Notes: generated by a model from the letters alone, not told the origin. A stretch of 64,000 nucleotides of DNA from Pseudomonas sp. 8O (GCF_902506495.1 NZ_LR733265.1:1548826-1612825); one strand, 5' to 3'; shown: positions 1 through 8,145, counted from the stretch's first letter. Numbers and translations: made by a program.

Positions 1-560
1 GGCAGCACTTCGTGAGGCATCTCGGAAGACAGAAACAGCGCCAGCGTTCCAGCCTGAGGCAGTACGTCATGCTCACGGCCATCGGCCAGATACAGGCGCA
101 ACGCTCCGCCCTGCTCGGCCTGCCAGTCCTCGTTCAGATAGAACACCGCCGACACGGTGCGGCGGTCGTCATCGCGAAAACGATCGAGATGACGCTGATA
201 GAAGGCCCCCGGTGCATAACAGGCGAAGTGGCATTCGTAGTCTTCGAGCCCCAGATAGAGCGCCTGATTGAGTGCCTGACGCAAACCGTCCATCAGTTGC
301 AGGTACTGATCACAGGCTTGGCTCTGGCCAGGTTCCAGCCATTGAATGTGGTCGCCACGAATCCCTTCCTGCACCTGCTGCGTGCCCCCGCGACCAACGC
401 TGGCGGCATTGAGTTCGCCATTCTGTGCACGCGTGCGGCACTCGACGGCCAGTTCGCGGGTCAGAACTTCTGGGGCGAACAACGCCCGTTGCGACCAGCC
501 CTGGCTGGCAAGGTCGTCGATAAGGCCGGAAAAGAGGTCTTGCAGGCTGGATTCGGTCAT
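1..560 (-). CDS. 2OG-Fe(II) oxygenase, prolyl-4-hydroxylase-like (3' end outside window)
   Basis: About 187 residues are visible from the ATG at 560; the C-terminus runs off the window. The metal-binding His-x-Asp is H124 and D126 (YQRHLDRF), and the distal His is H183 (EMPHEV). The arginine that binds 2-oxoglutarate would lie just past the visible end. The sequence resembles the Pseudomonas prolyl hydroxylase (PAO1 PA0310 type, known to act on EF-Tu); the substrate here is an inference. The next gene on the other strand matches the PAO1 neighbour, which supports the call. No frame disruption is seen in the visible part. Confidence 0.85.
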   Translation of the reverse strand, partial: MTESSLQDLFSGLIDDLASQGWSQRALFAPEVLTRELAVECRTRAQNGELNAASVGRGGTQQVQEGIRGDHIQWLEPGQSQACDQYLQLMDGLRQALNQALYLGLEDYECHFACYAPGAFYQRHLDRFRDDDRRTVSAVFYLNEDWQAEQGGALRLYLADGREHDVLPQAGTLALFLSSEMPHEVL

Positions 561-622
561 GGCGGCGATTGTATCAGTGGCATGTCGTGACTCGACAAGC
601 CTCCGCCAGCCGCCGAAAATAA

Positions 623-646
623 CCGGCCGCAGCACCCTGCGGCCGG
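623..646. repeat. inverted repeat between divergent genes
   Basis: CCGGCCGCAG and CTGCGGCCGG form a perfect 10-bp stem around a 4-base loop. It lies between the oxygenase start and the DUF2059 gene. There is no T tract, so a rho-independent terminator is unlikely; it could be an operator or an mRNA leader hairpin. Confidence 0.5.
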
Positions 647-673
647 CCAGGAAAGTTTGCCAAGGAGTTTTCG

Positions 674-1441
674 ATGCGCGTTCTGTTTGCCCTGTTGCTG
701 ATTGGCCTGACCTTGCCGGCCCTGGCAGACGACCACCTGCGCCTGTATCAGGCTGCCGGCTGGCCGCAACAGCGTGAACATTTCAATCAGGCGCTCGACG
801 CTGCTCAGCAGCGCTACCGCAGCACCCTGCCACCGGCGGTGTTTCAGGCACTGGTGGATAACAGCAATCGCCGCTTCGCCGCTACCGCCATCGACCAGCG
901 TGCGCAACACAGCCTGAGCAAGGAGCTGGCTGACCCGCAGCCGGCGCTGGCCTTCTTCGAATCCGCACTGGGCCGCAAGATCGTCGCCGCCGAGACGCTG
1001 GCCACCCGTAGCGACCAATTGGCCAAGTACGCCAATGGTCTGCCACGCACCGACGCCGATGCCACCCGTCGCCTGCTGATTCGTCACCTGGCCCAGGCCA
1101 TTCCCGCCAAGGAAGCCGGCGCCGAAGTCAGTCTGGCGCTGGCCGGCGTGGCGGCCGACAGCCTCAGCCAGATGATTCCCGGCCTACTCGGCGGCGGTCA
1201 GGCTCAGGGGCTGCTCAATGGCCAGCGTGAGCGTCTGATGGCGCAGATCGAACAGGATCTCGACAACACCCTGCTGCACGTCTATCGCGAGCTGAGCGAC
1301 CCGGAACTGGAGCAGTTCGTCGAATTCGCCCAGTCGGAAGCGGGCAAAACCTATTACCAGGCCGCCCTGCAGGCGCTGCGCGCAGGCCTTGCGGTGGGCA
1401 TGAGCACCAACGAGCTGGCGCCGGCGCCGCAGGGCATCTAA
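674..1441 (+). CDS. DUF2059-type exported protein
   Basis: A 255-residue protein with a clear Sec signal peptide: MRVLF, a hydrophobic stretch, and cleavage expected after the ALA near residue 19. AAGGAG at 662–667 is well spaced for the ATG at 674. The mature part is mostly predicted helix, and its last 60 residues (DPELEQFVEFAQSEAGK) resemble the DUF2059 domain, which has no established biochemical role. It is probably periplasmic. It sits where PAO1 has PA0309. Its last 4 bases overlap the end of the convergent hydrolase gene. Confidence 0.75.
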   Translation: MRVLFALLLIGLTLPALADDHLRLYQAAGWPQQREHFNQALDAAQQRYRSTLPPAVFQALVDNSNRRFAATAIDQRAQHSLSKELADPQPALAFFESALGRKIVAAETLATRSDQLAKYANGLPRTDADATRRLLIRHLAQAIPAKEAGAEVSLALAGVAADSLSQMIPGLLGGGQAQGLLNGQRERLMAQIEQDLDNTLLHVYRELSDPELEQFVEFAQSEAGKTYYQAALQALRAGLAVGMSTNELAPAPQGI

Positions 1442-2379
1442 GTCAATCGCTCGCGCAGAAAATCGAAGTAACGCAGGCGCAGCGCCTCGCTCTCATTGGC
1501 CAGATGGTGACGCGCCTCCGTCAGCCGCAGGATCTGCGGCTGATGGAACTTGTCCTGCAGCACCTCGAGGTTGTGGCGCCAGTCCACGGTCATGTCCGCC
1601 TCGCCCTGAATGATCAACGGGCTGTGTGCGCTGCGCCCGGCAGCCTCGATGCGCGGTACCCACTTGGCCAACGCCCCCACCCAGGCAGTCGGCAGACTGC
1701 GCGGCTGCAGGGGATCGAGGTTGTGCACGAAGTCGATGAAGGCGGCGTCGCTGGAGTTTTCGCTGAAGCGCCGTGGAATTTCGCGGACGAAGGGGCTGAG
1801 CATTCGATAGCTGAGCTTCGACCAAGCCCAGGCGCGCGGGCGTACCAGTGGCGCGAGGAGAATGCTCTGCCCGAGCTCCAGGCGCTTGCCGTCAGCGAGC
1901 AGATAATCCAGCGCAATCGCGCCGCCCGTACTCTGCCCACAGAGATGCCAGGGCTGCGGCAACCCCAGCTCGCTGGCCTGCTCGAACAACCCGCCCAGCA
2001 CCTGCTGATACTCGGCAAAATCGCCGATGCTGGCGCGCGCACCGCTGGACAGGCCGTGCCCTGGCAGGTCGCAAGCGAGCACGGCGAAATTCATGCTCAG
2101 TGCCCAGTCGACCACATGCCGGTACAGACCCATATGGTCGTAATAGCCGTGCAGCAACAGCAGGGTGCCACGCGGTTCGGCCGGCACCCACAGCTGCACG
2201 GCAATCTGGTAGCCGGCGGCATTGAAGCTGCCGAGGCGGTTGTCCAGCCCGGCAAAGCGCGCAGACAGGTCGAAGCCGTAGAAGCTGCGATACGCCTGCA
2301 GCGCCGGCAGATCCAGGTGTGCTGCGGCCAAGGGTCGCAGCAGAGGGCGCAATTGATCGGGCTGAAACGGCTCTGACAT
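1438..2379 (-). CDS. alpha/beta hydrolase (lysophospholipase/monoacylglycerol lipase type)
   Basis: A 313-residue alpha/beta-hydrolase fold protein. The nucleophile elbow GQSTG places Ser150; the oxyanion-side motif LLLHGYYDH is near residue 75. The acid is probably D262 or D266 (GEADMTVDW) and the base H291 or H292. No signal peptide is visible, so it is likely cytoplasmic. The reading frame extends upstream, but the ATG at 2379 is preferred: GGAAAG lies just before it and the upstream residues look non-coding. It matches PAO1 PA0308. The natural substrate cannot be told from sequence. Confidence 0.85.
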   Translation of the reverse strand: MSEPFQPDQLRPLLRPLAAAHLDLPALQAYRSFYGFDLSARFAGLDNRLGSFNAAGYQIAVQLWVPAEPRGTLLLLHGYYDHMGLYRHVVDWALSMNFAVLACDLPGHGLSSGARASIGDFAEYQQVLGGLFEQASELGLPQPWHLCGQSTGGAIALDYLLADGKRLELGQSILLAPLVRPRAWAWSKLSYRMLSPFVREIPRRFSENSSDAAFIDFVHNLDPLQPRSLPTAWVGALAKWVPRIEAAGRSAHSPLIIQGEADMTVDWRHNLEVLQDKFHQPQILRLTEARHHLANESEALRLRYFDFLRERLT

Positions 2380-2503
2380 AGGGCTTTCCATAGGTTGCAG
2401 GATGCGCGCGGACGATCCCGACGACATCTCCTCGAATGCTGCGATATTCAGCTGCCCGGCGCATCGTGGCAAGCTACACGCCCTTTTACGCCCGGCCTGC
2501 CCC

Positions 2504-3085
2504 ATGCCCCGCCTGACACGCAAGAACCTGCTCATCGCCCTGCTCGCCCTGGCCTGGCTGGCCGGCATGGTGCTGGCCTACCGCTGGTTCGAAACGCGTT
2601 ACCTGCGCACCTTCGACGAGCGCGCAGCGGTGTTCTCCGGCGCCGAACTGCAACTGCCCGCTGAACTGAGTGGCCCCGGTGCGATCCGCCTGGTGCATTT
2701 CTGGGACCCGGCCTGCCCATGCAATGTCGGCAACCAGCAGCACCTGGCCGAACTGATCGAACACTACACGCCAAAGGGTGTGCAATTTCATGTCGTACAG
2801 AAGCCCGGTAGCCAGGGCCGCCTGCCCGCCGAACTGGCCGCGCTGCAACCCATCGATGAGCTACCCGGCAGCGCCAACCTGCCGGCCAGCCCTGCCGTAG
2901 CGATCTGGGACAAACAGGGCCAGCTGGCCTACTTCGGCCCCTACAGCGAAGGGTTGGTGTGCAACTCGAGCAACAGCTTCATCGAGCCGATTCTCGAAGC
3001 GCTGGCGGCCGGGCGCAAGGTGAATGCCAGCAATACCCTGGCGGTGGGCTGCTTCTGTGAATGGGCCAAGCCGAGCAACGATTGA
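2504..3085 (+). CDS. membrane-anchored thioredoxin-fold protein (DUF6436-like)
   Basis: 193 residues from the ATG at 2504, with an N-terminal membrane helix (residues 8–26) after MPRLTRKN. The rest resembles a thioredoxin fold in the periplasm: HFWDPACPC carries a C-x-C motif (C71, C73) where thioredoxins have C-x-x-C. A second cysteine pair occurs near the C-terminus (GCFCEW). The C-x-C arrangement suggests an unusual redox or metal-binding role, but activity is not established. It occupies the position of PAO1 PA0307. The open frame continues upstream of 2504 without homology or a ribosome binding site. Confidence 0.7.
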   Translation: MPRLTRKNLLIALLALAWLAGMVLAYRWFETRYLRTFDERAAVFSGAELQLPAELSGPGAIRLVHFWDPACPCNVGNQQHLAELIEHYTPKGVQFHVVQKPGSQGRLPAELAALQPIDELPGSANLPASPAVAIWDKQGQLAYFGPYSEGLVCNSSNSFIEPILEALAAGRKVNASNTLAVGCFCEWAKPSND

Positions 3086-3099
3086 CCCCGTAGATACAA

Positions 3100-3258
3100 G
3101 GGTGGGTTAGCGACGCTGAACACCAAACGCCCAGTCACCGAGCAAAGCAGGGCGTCGCGTAACCCACCAGGCGGTAGATCGCCTTACGCCGGCGGTGGGT
3201 TACGCCGCAGCTGATATGGCGAATCGACTGACAAGTGCGACAGGCGGCTAACCCACCC
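3100..3258. repeat. REPIN-like palindromic repeat cluster
   Basis: The outer arms GGGTGGGTTAGC (3100–3111) and GCTAACCCACCC (3247–3258) are perfect reverse complements. Further inward copies (CGTAACCCACC, GGTGGGTTACG) give a nested palindromic element of about 159 bp. It fills the space between two convergent genes, a usual position for Pseudomonas REP/REPIN sequences. Confidence 0.65.
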
Positions 3259-3267
3259 GAGAGCACC

Positions 3268-4299
3268 TCAAACGCCAGTCGATCCGTGGCGCGCTACCAG
3301 ACCGCGCGGCGTCCCGCCCTGCCAGCGACGAAAGGCGCGGTAGAACGGCGACAACTCGGCGAAACCGCAGGCCCGCGCCACCTCGCGCACGCCCAGGCCC
3401 TGATCCAGCAGGCGCAACGCACGCAGGCGCCGCACCTCATCGTGCAGTGCGCGAAAACTGCTGCCCTGCTCACTCAGCGAACGCTGCAAGGCACCGCGAT
3501 TGCTGCCCAGCGCCCGTGCACAGGCCTCCAGGCTGCAGGTCGTACCGCCCAGATTGACCTCCAGCCAGTAGCGCACCCGCGCCAGCAGCTGGTTCTCCAG
3601 CAAACCCGCCAGCTGCTTCTCGGCTTCCTCGCTGAGCACCTCGAACAGCCGCGGGCTGGCGCTGCGCGAAGGCCGGGAGAGCAGCGCACGCGGCAGGATC
3701 AGCACGTCGTGCGGCCGCGAGAAACGGGGTTCGACACTCAGCAAACGGCGATGCTCGGCAAGCTTGCGCGGAGCACGATGACGAAATTCCACACCCAGCA
3801 GCGGCAACTCGCCGCCAGCGGCCGACGCCAGCATCTTGCTCAGCAGCACGGCCAGGCACTCCATCTGCTGACGCAGCGAGCCAACCTCGCGGTAGTTGAG
3901 ATCGATCACCAGGTGAGCCTCGTCCCCCTGCTCCTCCAGCCGCGCAACGAAACCGCCGGACAGAATGTGCTGAAAACGCACGAAGGCCTGCAGGCCCTGG
4001 CGCAGATCGCGAGCCGCCAGCAGCAGGTAGCTGACCACATCCATCGGCCGGGGCTGCATGACCTCGCCCAGGTGCAGGCCGATATCGGCGTCACCGCTGA
4101 TGCCCTCCAGCGCCTGCCAGAAGCGCGGCGCATTGTCGTGCTCCTCGCGCGCTTCCAACAGCGGCGCAGCCAGCGGCACGCCGGCGTAGGCACGACGATA
4201 GGTGTCGGTCGGGTCGAGCCCCAGCGCCGCCAGGGCCTCGTAGAGCAGCCGACGCAGGGTCGAGGAGTGGGTAAGGGCGACGAAGGCGTTATCGACCAT
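3268..4299 (-). CDS. AraC-family transcriptional regulator
   Basis: 343 residues from the ATG at 4299, chosen because GGAAC precedes it; the frame stays open 13 codons further up. The C-terminal 100 residues hold the paired helix-turn-helix DNA-binding region (CSLEACARALGSNRG, then VREVARACGFAELSPFYRAF and RRWQGGTP). The N-terminal two thirds resemble the arabinose-binding-like domain of OruR/GbuR-type regulators (MDVVSYLLLAARDLRQGL). It is divergent from the acylase gene and is the likely regulator of it. An inverted repeat lies between the two. It matches PAO1 PA0306. Confidence 0.88.
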   Translation of the reverse strand: MVDNAFVALTHSSTLRRLLYEALAALGLDPTDTYRRAYAGVPLAAPLLEAREEHDNAPRFWQALEGISGDADIGLHLGEVMQPRPMDVVSYLLLAARDLRQGLQAFVRFQHILSGGFVARLEEQGDEAHLVIDLNYREVGSLRQQMECLAVLLSKMLASAAGGELPLLGVEFRHRAPRKLAEHRRLLSVEPRFSRPHDVLILPRALLSRPSRSASPRLFEVLSEEAEKQLAGLLENQLLARVRYWLEVNLGGTTCSLEACARALGSNRGALQRSLSEQGSSFRALHDEVRRLRALRLLDQGLGVREVARACGFAELSPFYRAFRRWQGGTPRGLVARHGSTGV

Positions 4300-4316
4300 G
4301 GCGGTTCCGGGCAAGT

Positions 4317-4355
4317 ATTGACCATAGACTTTCAGCATTGAGGCATATGGTCAAT
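4317..4355. promoter_or_regulatory. candidate operator: 10-bp inverted repeat
   Basis: ATTGACCATA (4317–4326) and TATGGTCAAT (4346–4355) are perfect reverse complements separated by 19 bp. They lie in the 120-bp gap between the divergent regulator and acylase genes. Autoregulation by the AraC-type protein, or control of both genes, is an inference. Confidence 0.45.
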
Positions 4356-4419
4356 GCCGCTGCCCACGCGCCTGAGCAAAATGCCCGCACGCTTGCCTCA
4401 CAACAATAAGGATCGCTCG

Positions 4420-6798
4420 ATGAAACGCTCCCTGACCGCCCTTGCTTTGGTGGTTGCTGCCGCCGCTGGCGGCCTGACCTGGTACCTGCACGACAAGCAA
4501 CCGCAACGCGACGGCGAATGGGTACTCGCCGCACTGCAGGCGCCGGTCACGGTCGACTACGACGAACGCGGCGTACCGCACATTCGCGCCGAGAATGAAG
4601 CGGATATGTACCGAGCCCTCGGTTTCGTCCACGCTCAGGATCGTCTGTTCCAGATGGAGCTCCTGCGGCGCCTGGCGCGCGGTGAACTGGCCGAAGTGCT
4701 CGGCGAAAAGCTGGTGCCCACCGACCGCCTCTTCCGCACCCTGGAAATAGGCCGCCACGCCGATGCCTACGCCGCCCGGCTGGACGCCGAGAGCTCGTCC
4801 ACCCAGGCGCTGCAGCACTATCTCGAAGGGGTCAACCAGTACCAGGCCAGCCGCCCACGTCCGCTGGAGTTCGATCTGCTGGGCATCGAGCCACGTCCCT
4901 TTACCATGGCCGATACGCTCAGTGTCGCTGGCTACATGGCCTACAGCTTCGCTGCAGCTCTGCGCACCGAACCGGTGATGACCCACATCCGTGACGCCCT
5001 GGGTGCGGACTATCTCGAGCTGTTCGATCTCGACTGGCATCCGCAGGGCGTGCTCGGCACCTCCCTGGCAGCCGGCGACTGGCAGGATCTTTCCGCCCTC
5101 GCCCAACTCAGCAACAGCGCCCTGGAGGGCACCGGCTTGCCGCAGTTCGAGGGCAGCAACGCCTGGGCTGTTTCCGGCAGTCGCACCGCCAGCGGCAAAC
5201 CGCTGCTGGCAGGTGACCCGCACATTCGCTTCTCGCTGCCAGCGGTCTGGTACGAGGCGCACCTGCAGGCGCCCGGCTACGAGCTATATGGCTATCACCA
5301 CGCACTGATTCCCAGCGCCATGCTTGGCCACAATCGCGACTTCGCCTGGAGCCTGACCATGTTCCAGAACGACGACCTCGACCTGATCGCCGAGCGCGTC
5401 AACCCGGACAACGCCAACCAGGTCTGGTACCAGGGCAACTGGGTCGACCTCGAGCAGCGTACGGAAACCATCCAGGTCAAAGGTGCCGAGCCGGTGCAGA
5501 TCACCCTGCGCCGCTCGCCGCACGGGCCGATCATCAACGATGCCCTGGGCCAGACCAGCGGCAGCACGCCGATCGCCATGTGGTGGGCCTTCCTCGAAAC
5601 CGACAACCCGATGCTCGACGCCTTCTACCAGTTGGGTCGCGCCGACAGCCTGGACAAGGCCCGCGCCGCCGTCGAGAAGATCGAAGCGCCCGGCCTCAAC
5701 GTGATCTGGGCAGGCGCCAGCGGCGATATCGGCTGGTGGGCCGCAGCCAAGCTGCCGATGCGCCCGGCCGGGGTCAACCCGACCTTCATTCTCGATGGTG
5801 CCAGCGGTGACGCGGACAAACTCGGCTATCACCCCTTCAGCGCCAACCCGCAGGAAGAGAACCCGCAGCGCGGCTACATTCTCTCGGCCAACTACCAGCC
5901 CGTGCCGGCCAGCGGCATCGAGATTCCCGGTTACTACAACCTGCCGGATCGTGGCCAGCGCCTGAACCAGCGCCTGAGCGACGCCTCGGTGAAATGGGAC
6001 ACGCAGAACAGCCAGGCGCTGCAACTCGATCCTGGTACCGGCTATGGTCCGCGCCTGCTGGCGCCGATCCTCGACGAGCTGCGAGCTGCAGCGGCGACCG
6101 ATGAGGAGCGCGCACTGGCGGAACAACTGGCCAAGTGGAATGGCGACCACGCACTCGATTCCGTGGCCGCCACCCTGTTCAACCAACTGACCTATCAGCT
6201 TGCCCGCGAAGCCATGGCCGACGAGCTGGGCGAGGTGTTCTTCGACAGCCTGCTGCAAACCCGCGTGCTCGACACTGCCCTGCCCCGCCTGACTGCCAAT
6301 GCCGACTCGCCCTGGTGGAATCGCCAGGGCAGCGAGCAACGCGAAAGCCGCGCACAGATCGTCGCCGACGCCTGGCGCGCTAGCCTGACGCATCTACGCA
6401 GCGTGCTCGGCAATGATGTCGATGCCTGGAGCTGGGGCCGCGGTCATACCCTCACCCATCAGCACCCACTTGGCCAGCAGCAGCCGCTGGCCTGGCTGCT
6501 GAACGTGGGCCCGTTTGCCGCACCAGGCGGCCATGAAACGCCGAACAACCTCTCGCACAAGGTTGGCCCGGCGCCCTGGCCCGTGGTCTATGGCCCCTCG
6601 ACCCGGCGCCTGGTCGACCTGGCCGATGCCGACAAGGCGCTGGGCGGCATTCCCGTCGGCCAGAGCGGCGTACCGTTCGACGCGCATTACGGCGATCAGG
6701 CAGCGTCTCATGTGGCCGGCAAATATCAGCCACAGCACCTGAGCGAGGCCGACGTCAAAGCCAACAGCCTGGGCACGCTGACGCTGCTGCCACGCTGA
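4420..6798 (+). CDS. penicillin acylase-family hydrolase (AHL acylase HacB-like)
   Basis: A 792-residue Ntn hydrolase precursor. The ATG at 4420 follows AAGGA at 4408–4412. An N-terminal signal peptide or anchor (MKRSLTALALVVAAAAGGL) directs it to the periplasm. The self-cleavage site is FEGSNAW, which puts the nucleophile at Ser246 and divides the chain into an alpha part and a beta part of about 547 residues. LLAGDPHI follows, as is usual in the family. Position beside the AraC-type gene matches PAO1 PA0305, an acyl-homoserine-lactone acylase (HacB). The substrate here, AHL or beta-lactam-like amide, is inferred by that relationship. Confidence 0.88.
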   Translation: MKRSLTALALVVAAAAGGLTWYLHDKQPQRDGEWVLAALQAPVTVDYDERGVPHIRAENEADMYRALGFVHAQDRLFQMELLRRLARGELAEVLGEKLVPTDRLFRTLEIGRHADAYAARLDAESSSTQALQHYLEGVNQYQASRPRPLEFDLLGIEPRPFTMADTLSVAGYMAYSFAAALRTEPVMTHIRDALGADYLELFDLDWHPQGVLGTSLAAGDWQDLSALAQLSNSALEGTGLPQFEGSNAWAVSGSRTASGKPLLAGDPHIRFSLPAVWYEAHLQAPGYELYGYHHALIPSAMLGHNRDFAWSLTMFQNDDLDLIAERVNPDNANQVWYQGNWVDLEQRTETIQVKGAEPVQITLRRSPHGPIINDALGQTSGSTPIAMWWAFLETDNPMLDAFYQLGRADSLDKARAAVEKIEAPGLNVIWAGASGDIGWWAAAKLPMRPAGVNPTFILDGASGDADKLGYHPFSANPQEENPQRGYILSANYQPVPASGIEIPGYYNLPDRGQRLNQRLSDASVKWDTQNSQALQLDPGTGYGPRLLAPILDELRAAAATDEERALAEQLAKWNGDHALDSVAATLFNQLTYQLAREAMADELGEVFFDSLLQTRVLDTALPRLTANADSPWWNRQGSEQRESRAQIVADAWRASLTHLRSVLGNDVDAWSWGRGHTLTHQHPLGQQQPLAWLLNVGPFAAPGGHETPNNLSHKVGPAPWPVVYGPSTRRLVDLADADKALGGIPVGQSGVPFDAHYGDQAASHVAGKYQPQHLSEADVKANSLGTLTLLPR

Positions 6799-6824
6799 AC
6801 AACTGTCCAGCACCCCAGAACAGC

Positions 6825-6873
6825 ATGGTGCGCCATCGGTGCATCACGCTGCACGCTGGTGCACCGTGGCGCC
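6825..6873. promoter_or_regulatory. possible NtrC enhancer region
   Basis: Clustered GGTGC/GCACC half-sites occur here (TGCGCCATCGGTGCA and TGCACGCTGGTGCA), 75–125 bp upstream of the sigma-54 promoter, where NtrC sites usually lie. Half-site spacing is 2–3 bases rather than the usual 5, so they are imperfect. Confidence 0.35.
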
Positions 6874-6947
6874 GCAAATGGCGCCGCAACCCTCGCCAGA
6901 GGGCCTCAAACCCAGCGAAATAGCGCCTTTGCACTGCGGTAATAAAA

Positions 6948-6965
6948 TTGGCACACGCCCTGCAT
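6948..6965 (+). promoter_or_regulatory. sigma-54 (-24/-12) promoter
   Basis: TTGGCACACGCCCTGCAT carries the -24 GG and -12 GC exactly 12 bp apart, close to the consensus TGGCAC-N5-TTGCW. Transcription would start near 6975, a few bases before the first 48-bp module. No protein gene follows, so the product is probably an RNA. Confidence 0.75.
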
Positions 6966-6974
6966 ATGCTAAGG

Positions 6975-7139
6975 CAATCCCAGTTTCGGGGACCTTGGTA
7001 CAGGCAGGCCGGGGAATCCCCTTCTTTATTCGACGCCACCGCGCGTCATGTGTAACGCGCCGCTGCTCTGCCAATGAGCACGGCGCCACCCGTTTCGGGG
7101 ACCTTGGTACAGGCAGGCCGGGGAATCCCCTTCTTTATT
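6975..7139 (+). ncRNA. nrsZ: NrsZ-like nitrogen-regulated sRNA, two modules
   Basis: Downstream of the sigma-54 promoter are two identical 48-bp modules, 6983–7030 and 7092–7139, spaced 109 bp. Each runs from GTTTCGGGGACC to GGGGAATCCCC followed by TTCTTTATT. P. aeruginosa NrsZ is an RpoN/NtrBC-dependent sRNA processed into three similar short modules, encoded between ntrC and PA5126. Here the downstream neighbour is a PA5126-like gene, which fits. Differences are two modules instead of three, and an acylase gene upstream instead of ntrC. The 3' end is uncertain; the second module covers the stop codon of the convergent gene. Confidence 0.7.
6983..7139 (+). repeat. pair of perfect 48-bp direct repeats
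   Basis: Copies at 6983–7030 and 7092–7139 are identical over 48 bp, while the 61 bp between them are unrelated. Each copy contains the short palindrome GGGGAATCCCC followed by a T-rich end. They form the body of the proposed sRNA. Confidence 0.9.
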
Positions 7140-7578
7140 TGGGACGCAACGTCAGGCGCGCCCGCCAACGTCCATCCTCTTGCGCACCGCGCCACTCCCC
7201 GTCCAGCGGGCGGGGTGATACCAACACCAGCAACAGATCCCGTCCGTCGCGCTCCACGCGCCAGTTCACCAGCCCCAGCGGCAGCTCCAGTTGCCCCTCG
7301 CGTACCCGCCCGTAGGCATCCTCGTAGCGATACACCAGGGCGCCGTCGACATGCTCGGCCTGTGCCTGTGGCTCACGATTGAACCAGAGCTGTAGTCCCT
7401 GCTCCCAGGCCTCGGCATCCTCGATACGCAGACGTGGTGGATCGAACACCCGGCCGATCATCAAGCCGACGAGAAAGGCGATCAGCATCACCGATGCCAC
7501 GAAACGCCAGCGCAAACGCGGCCGTGGATCTTCTGGCGGCGTAGAATGGCGCTCGTCCCAGCGCTCGGAGTGTTGCAT
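7135..7578 (-). CDS. small single-pass membrane protein (PA5126-like)
   Basis: 147 residues from the ATG at 7578. An N-terminal cytoplasmic part is rich in charged residues, followed by one membrane helix (FVASVMLIAFLVGLMIG) and a domain of about 100 residues outside. No known catalytic motif is seen and the function is unknown. The start codon overlaps that of trmL on the other strand (shared CATG), so expression of the two genes may interfere. A second ATG 12 bases upstream is possible but has no spaced ribosome binding site. The stop codon lies inside the second sRNA module. Confidence 0.65.
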   Translation of the reverse strand: MQHSERWDERHSTPPEDPRPRLRWRFVASVMLIAFLVGLMIGRVFDPPRLRIEDAEAWEQGLQLWFNREPQAQAEHVDGALVYRYEDAYGRVREGQLELPLGLVNWRVERDGRDLLLVLVSPRPLDGEWRGAQEDGRWRARLTLRPK

Positions 7579-8044
7579 GTTCCACGTCATCCTCTTTCAA
7601 CCGGAAATTCCGCCCAATACCGGCAACATTATCAGGCTGTGCGCCAATAGCGGCTGCCAGCTGCACCTGATCGAGCCGCTGGGCTTCGAACTGGACGACA
7701 AGCGCCTGCGCCGCGCCGGCCTGGATTATCACGAATACGCCACCCTCAAGCGCCACCCGGACCTGCAGAGCTGCCTCGACAGCCTTGGCCAGCCGCGCCT
7801 GTTCGCCTTCACCACCAAGGGCTCGCAGCCGTTCCACGAGATCGCCTACCAGCCCGGCGACGCCTTCCTGTTCGGTCCGGAAAGCCGTGGCCTGCCCGAA
7901 GAAGTGCGCAACGCCCTGCCACCGGAGCAGCGCGTACGCCTGCCGATGCGCGCTGGTTGCCGCAGCCTGAACCTGTCCAACACCGTGGCGGTGACCGTTT
8001 ACGAGGCCTGGCGACAGAACGGTTTCGCCGACGGTGATCTGTAG
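7577..8044 (+). CDS. trmL: tRNA (cytidine(34)-2'-O)-methyltransferase TrmL
   Basis: 155 residues, typical for TrmL. It is a SPOUT-fold enzyme that 2'-O-methylates the wobble base of tRNA-Leu isoacceptors using SAM. The three knot motifs are clear: NTGNIIR (residues 14–20), LFGPESRGLP, and RSLNLSNTVAV. GGAG at 7567–7570 lies six bases before the ATG at 7577. In enteric bacteria the gene (yibK) sits near secB, grxC and gpmI, as it does here. Confidence 0.95.
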   Translation: MFHVILFQPEIPPNTGNIIRLCANSGCQLHLIEPLGFELDDKRLRRAGLDYHEYATLKRHPDLQSCLDSLGQPRLFAFTTKGSQPFHEIAYQPGDAFLFGPESRGLPEEVRNALPPEQRVRLPMRAGCRSLNLSNTVAVTVYEAWRQNGFADGDL

Positions 8045-8061
8045 AGTGCGCCGTGCGCACC
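8041..8061. repeat. short palindromic intergenic repeat, family member 1
   Basis: GTAGAGTGCGCCGTGCGCACC closely resembles the elements at 13997 and 17511. The core GGTGCGC/GCGCACC is palindromic. It overlaps the trmL stop codon. Confidence 0.55.
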
Positions 8062-8100
8062 AACTGACCACCCGGCCTGATCATGATCACGTACAACAAA

Positions 8101-8125
8101 AAAAGCGCCCCGAGGGGCGCTTTTT
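8101..8125. terminator. bidirectional rho-independent terminator
   Basis: AAAAGCGCCCC and GGGGCGCTTTTT pair perfectly around a 2-base centre, with A and T tracts on both sides. It lies between convergent trmL and secB and can serve both. Confidence 0.9.
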
Positions 8126-8145
8126 CATGCAATCGAACCGAGCGC

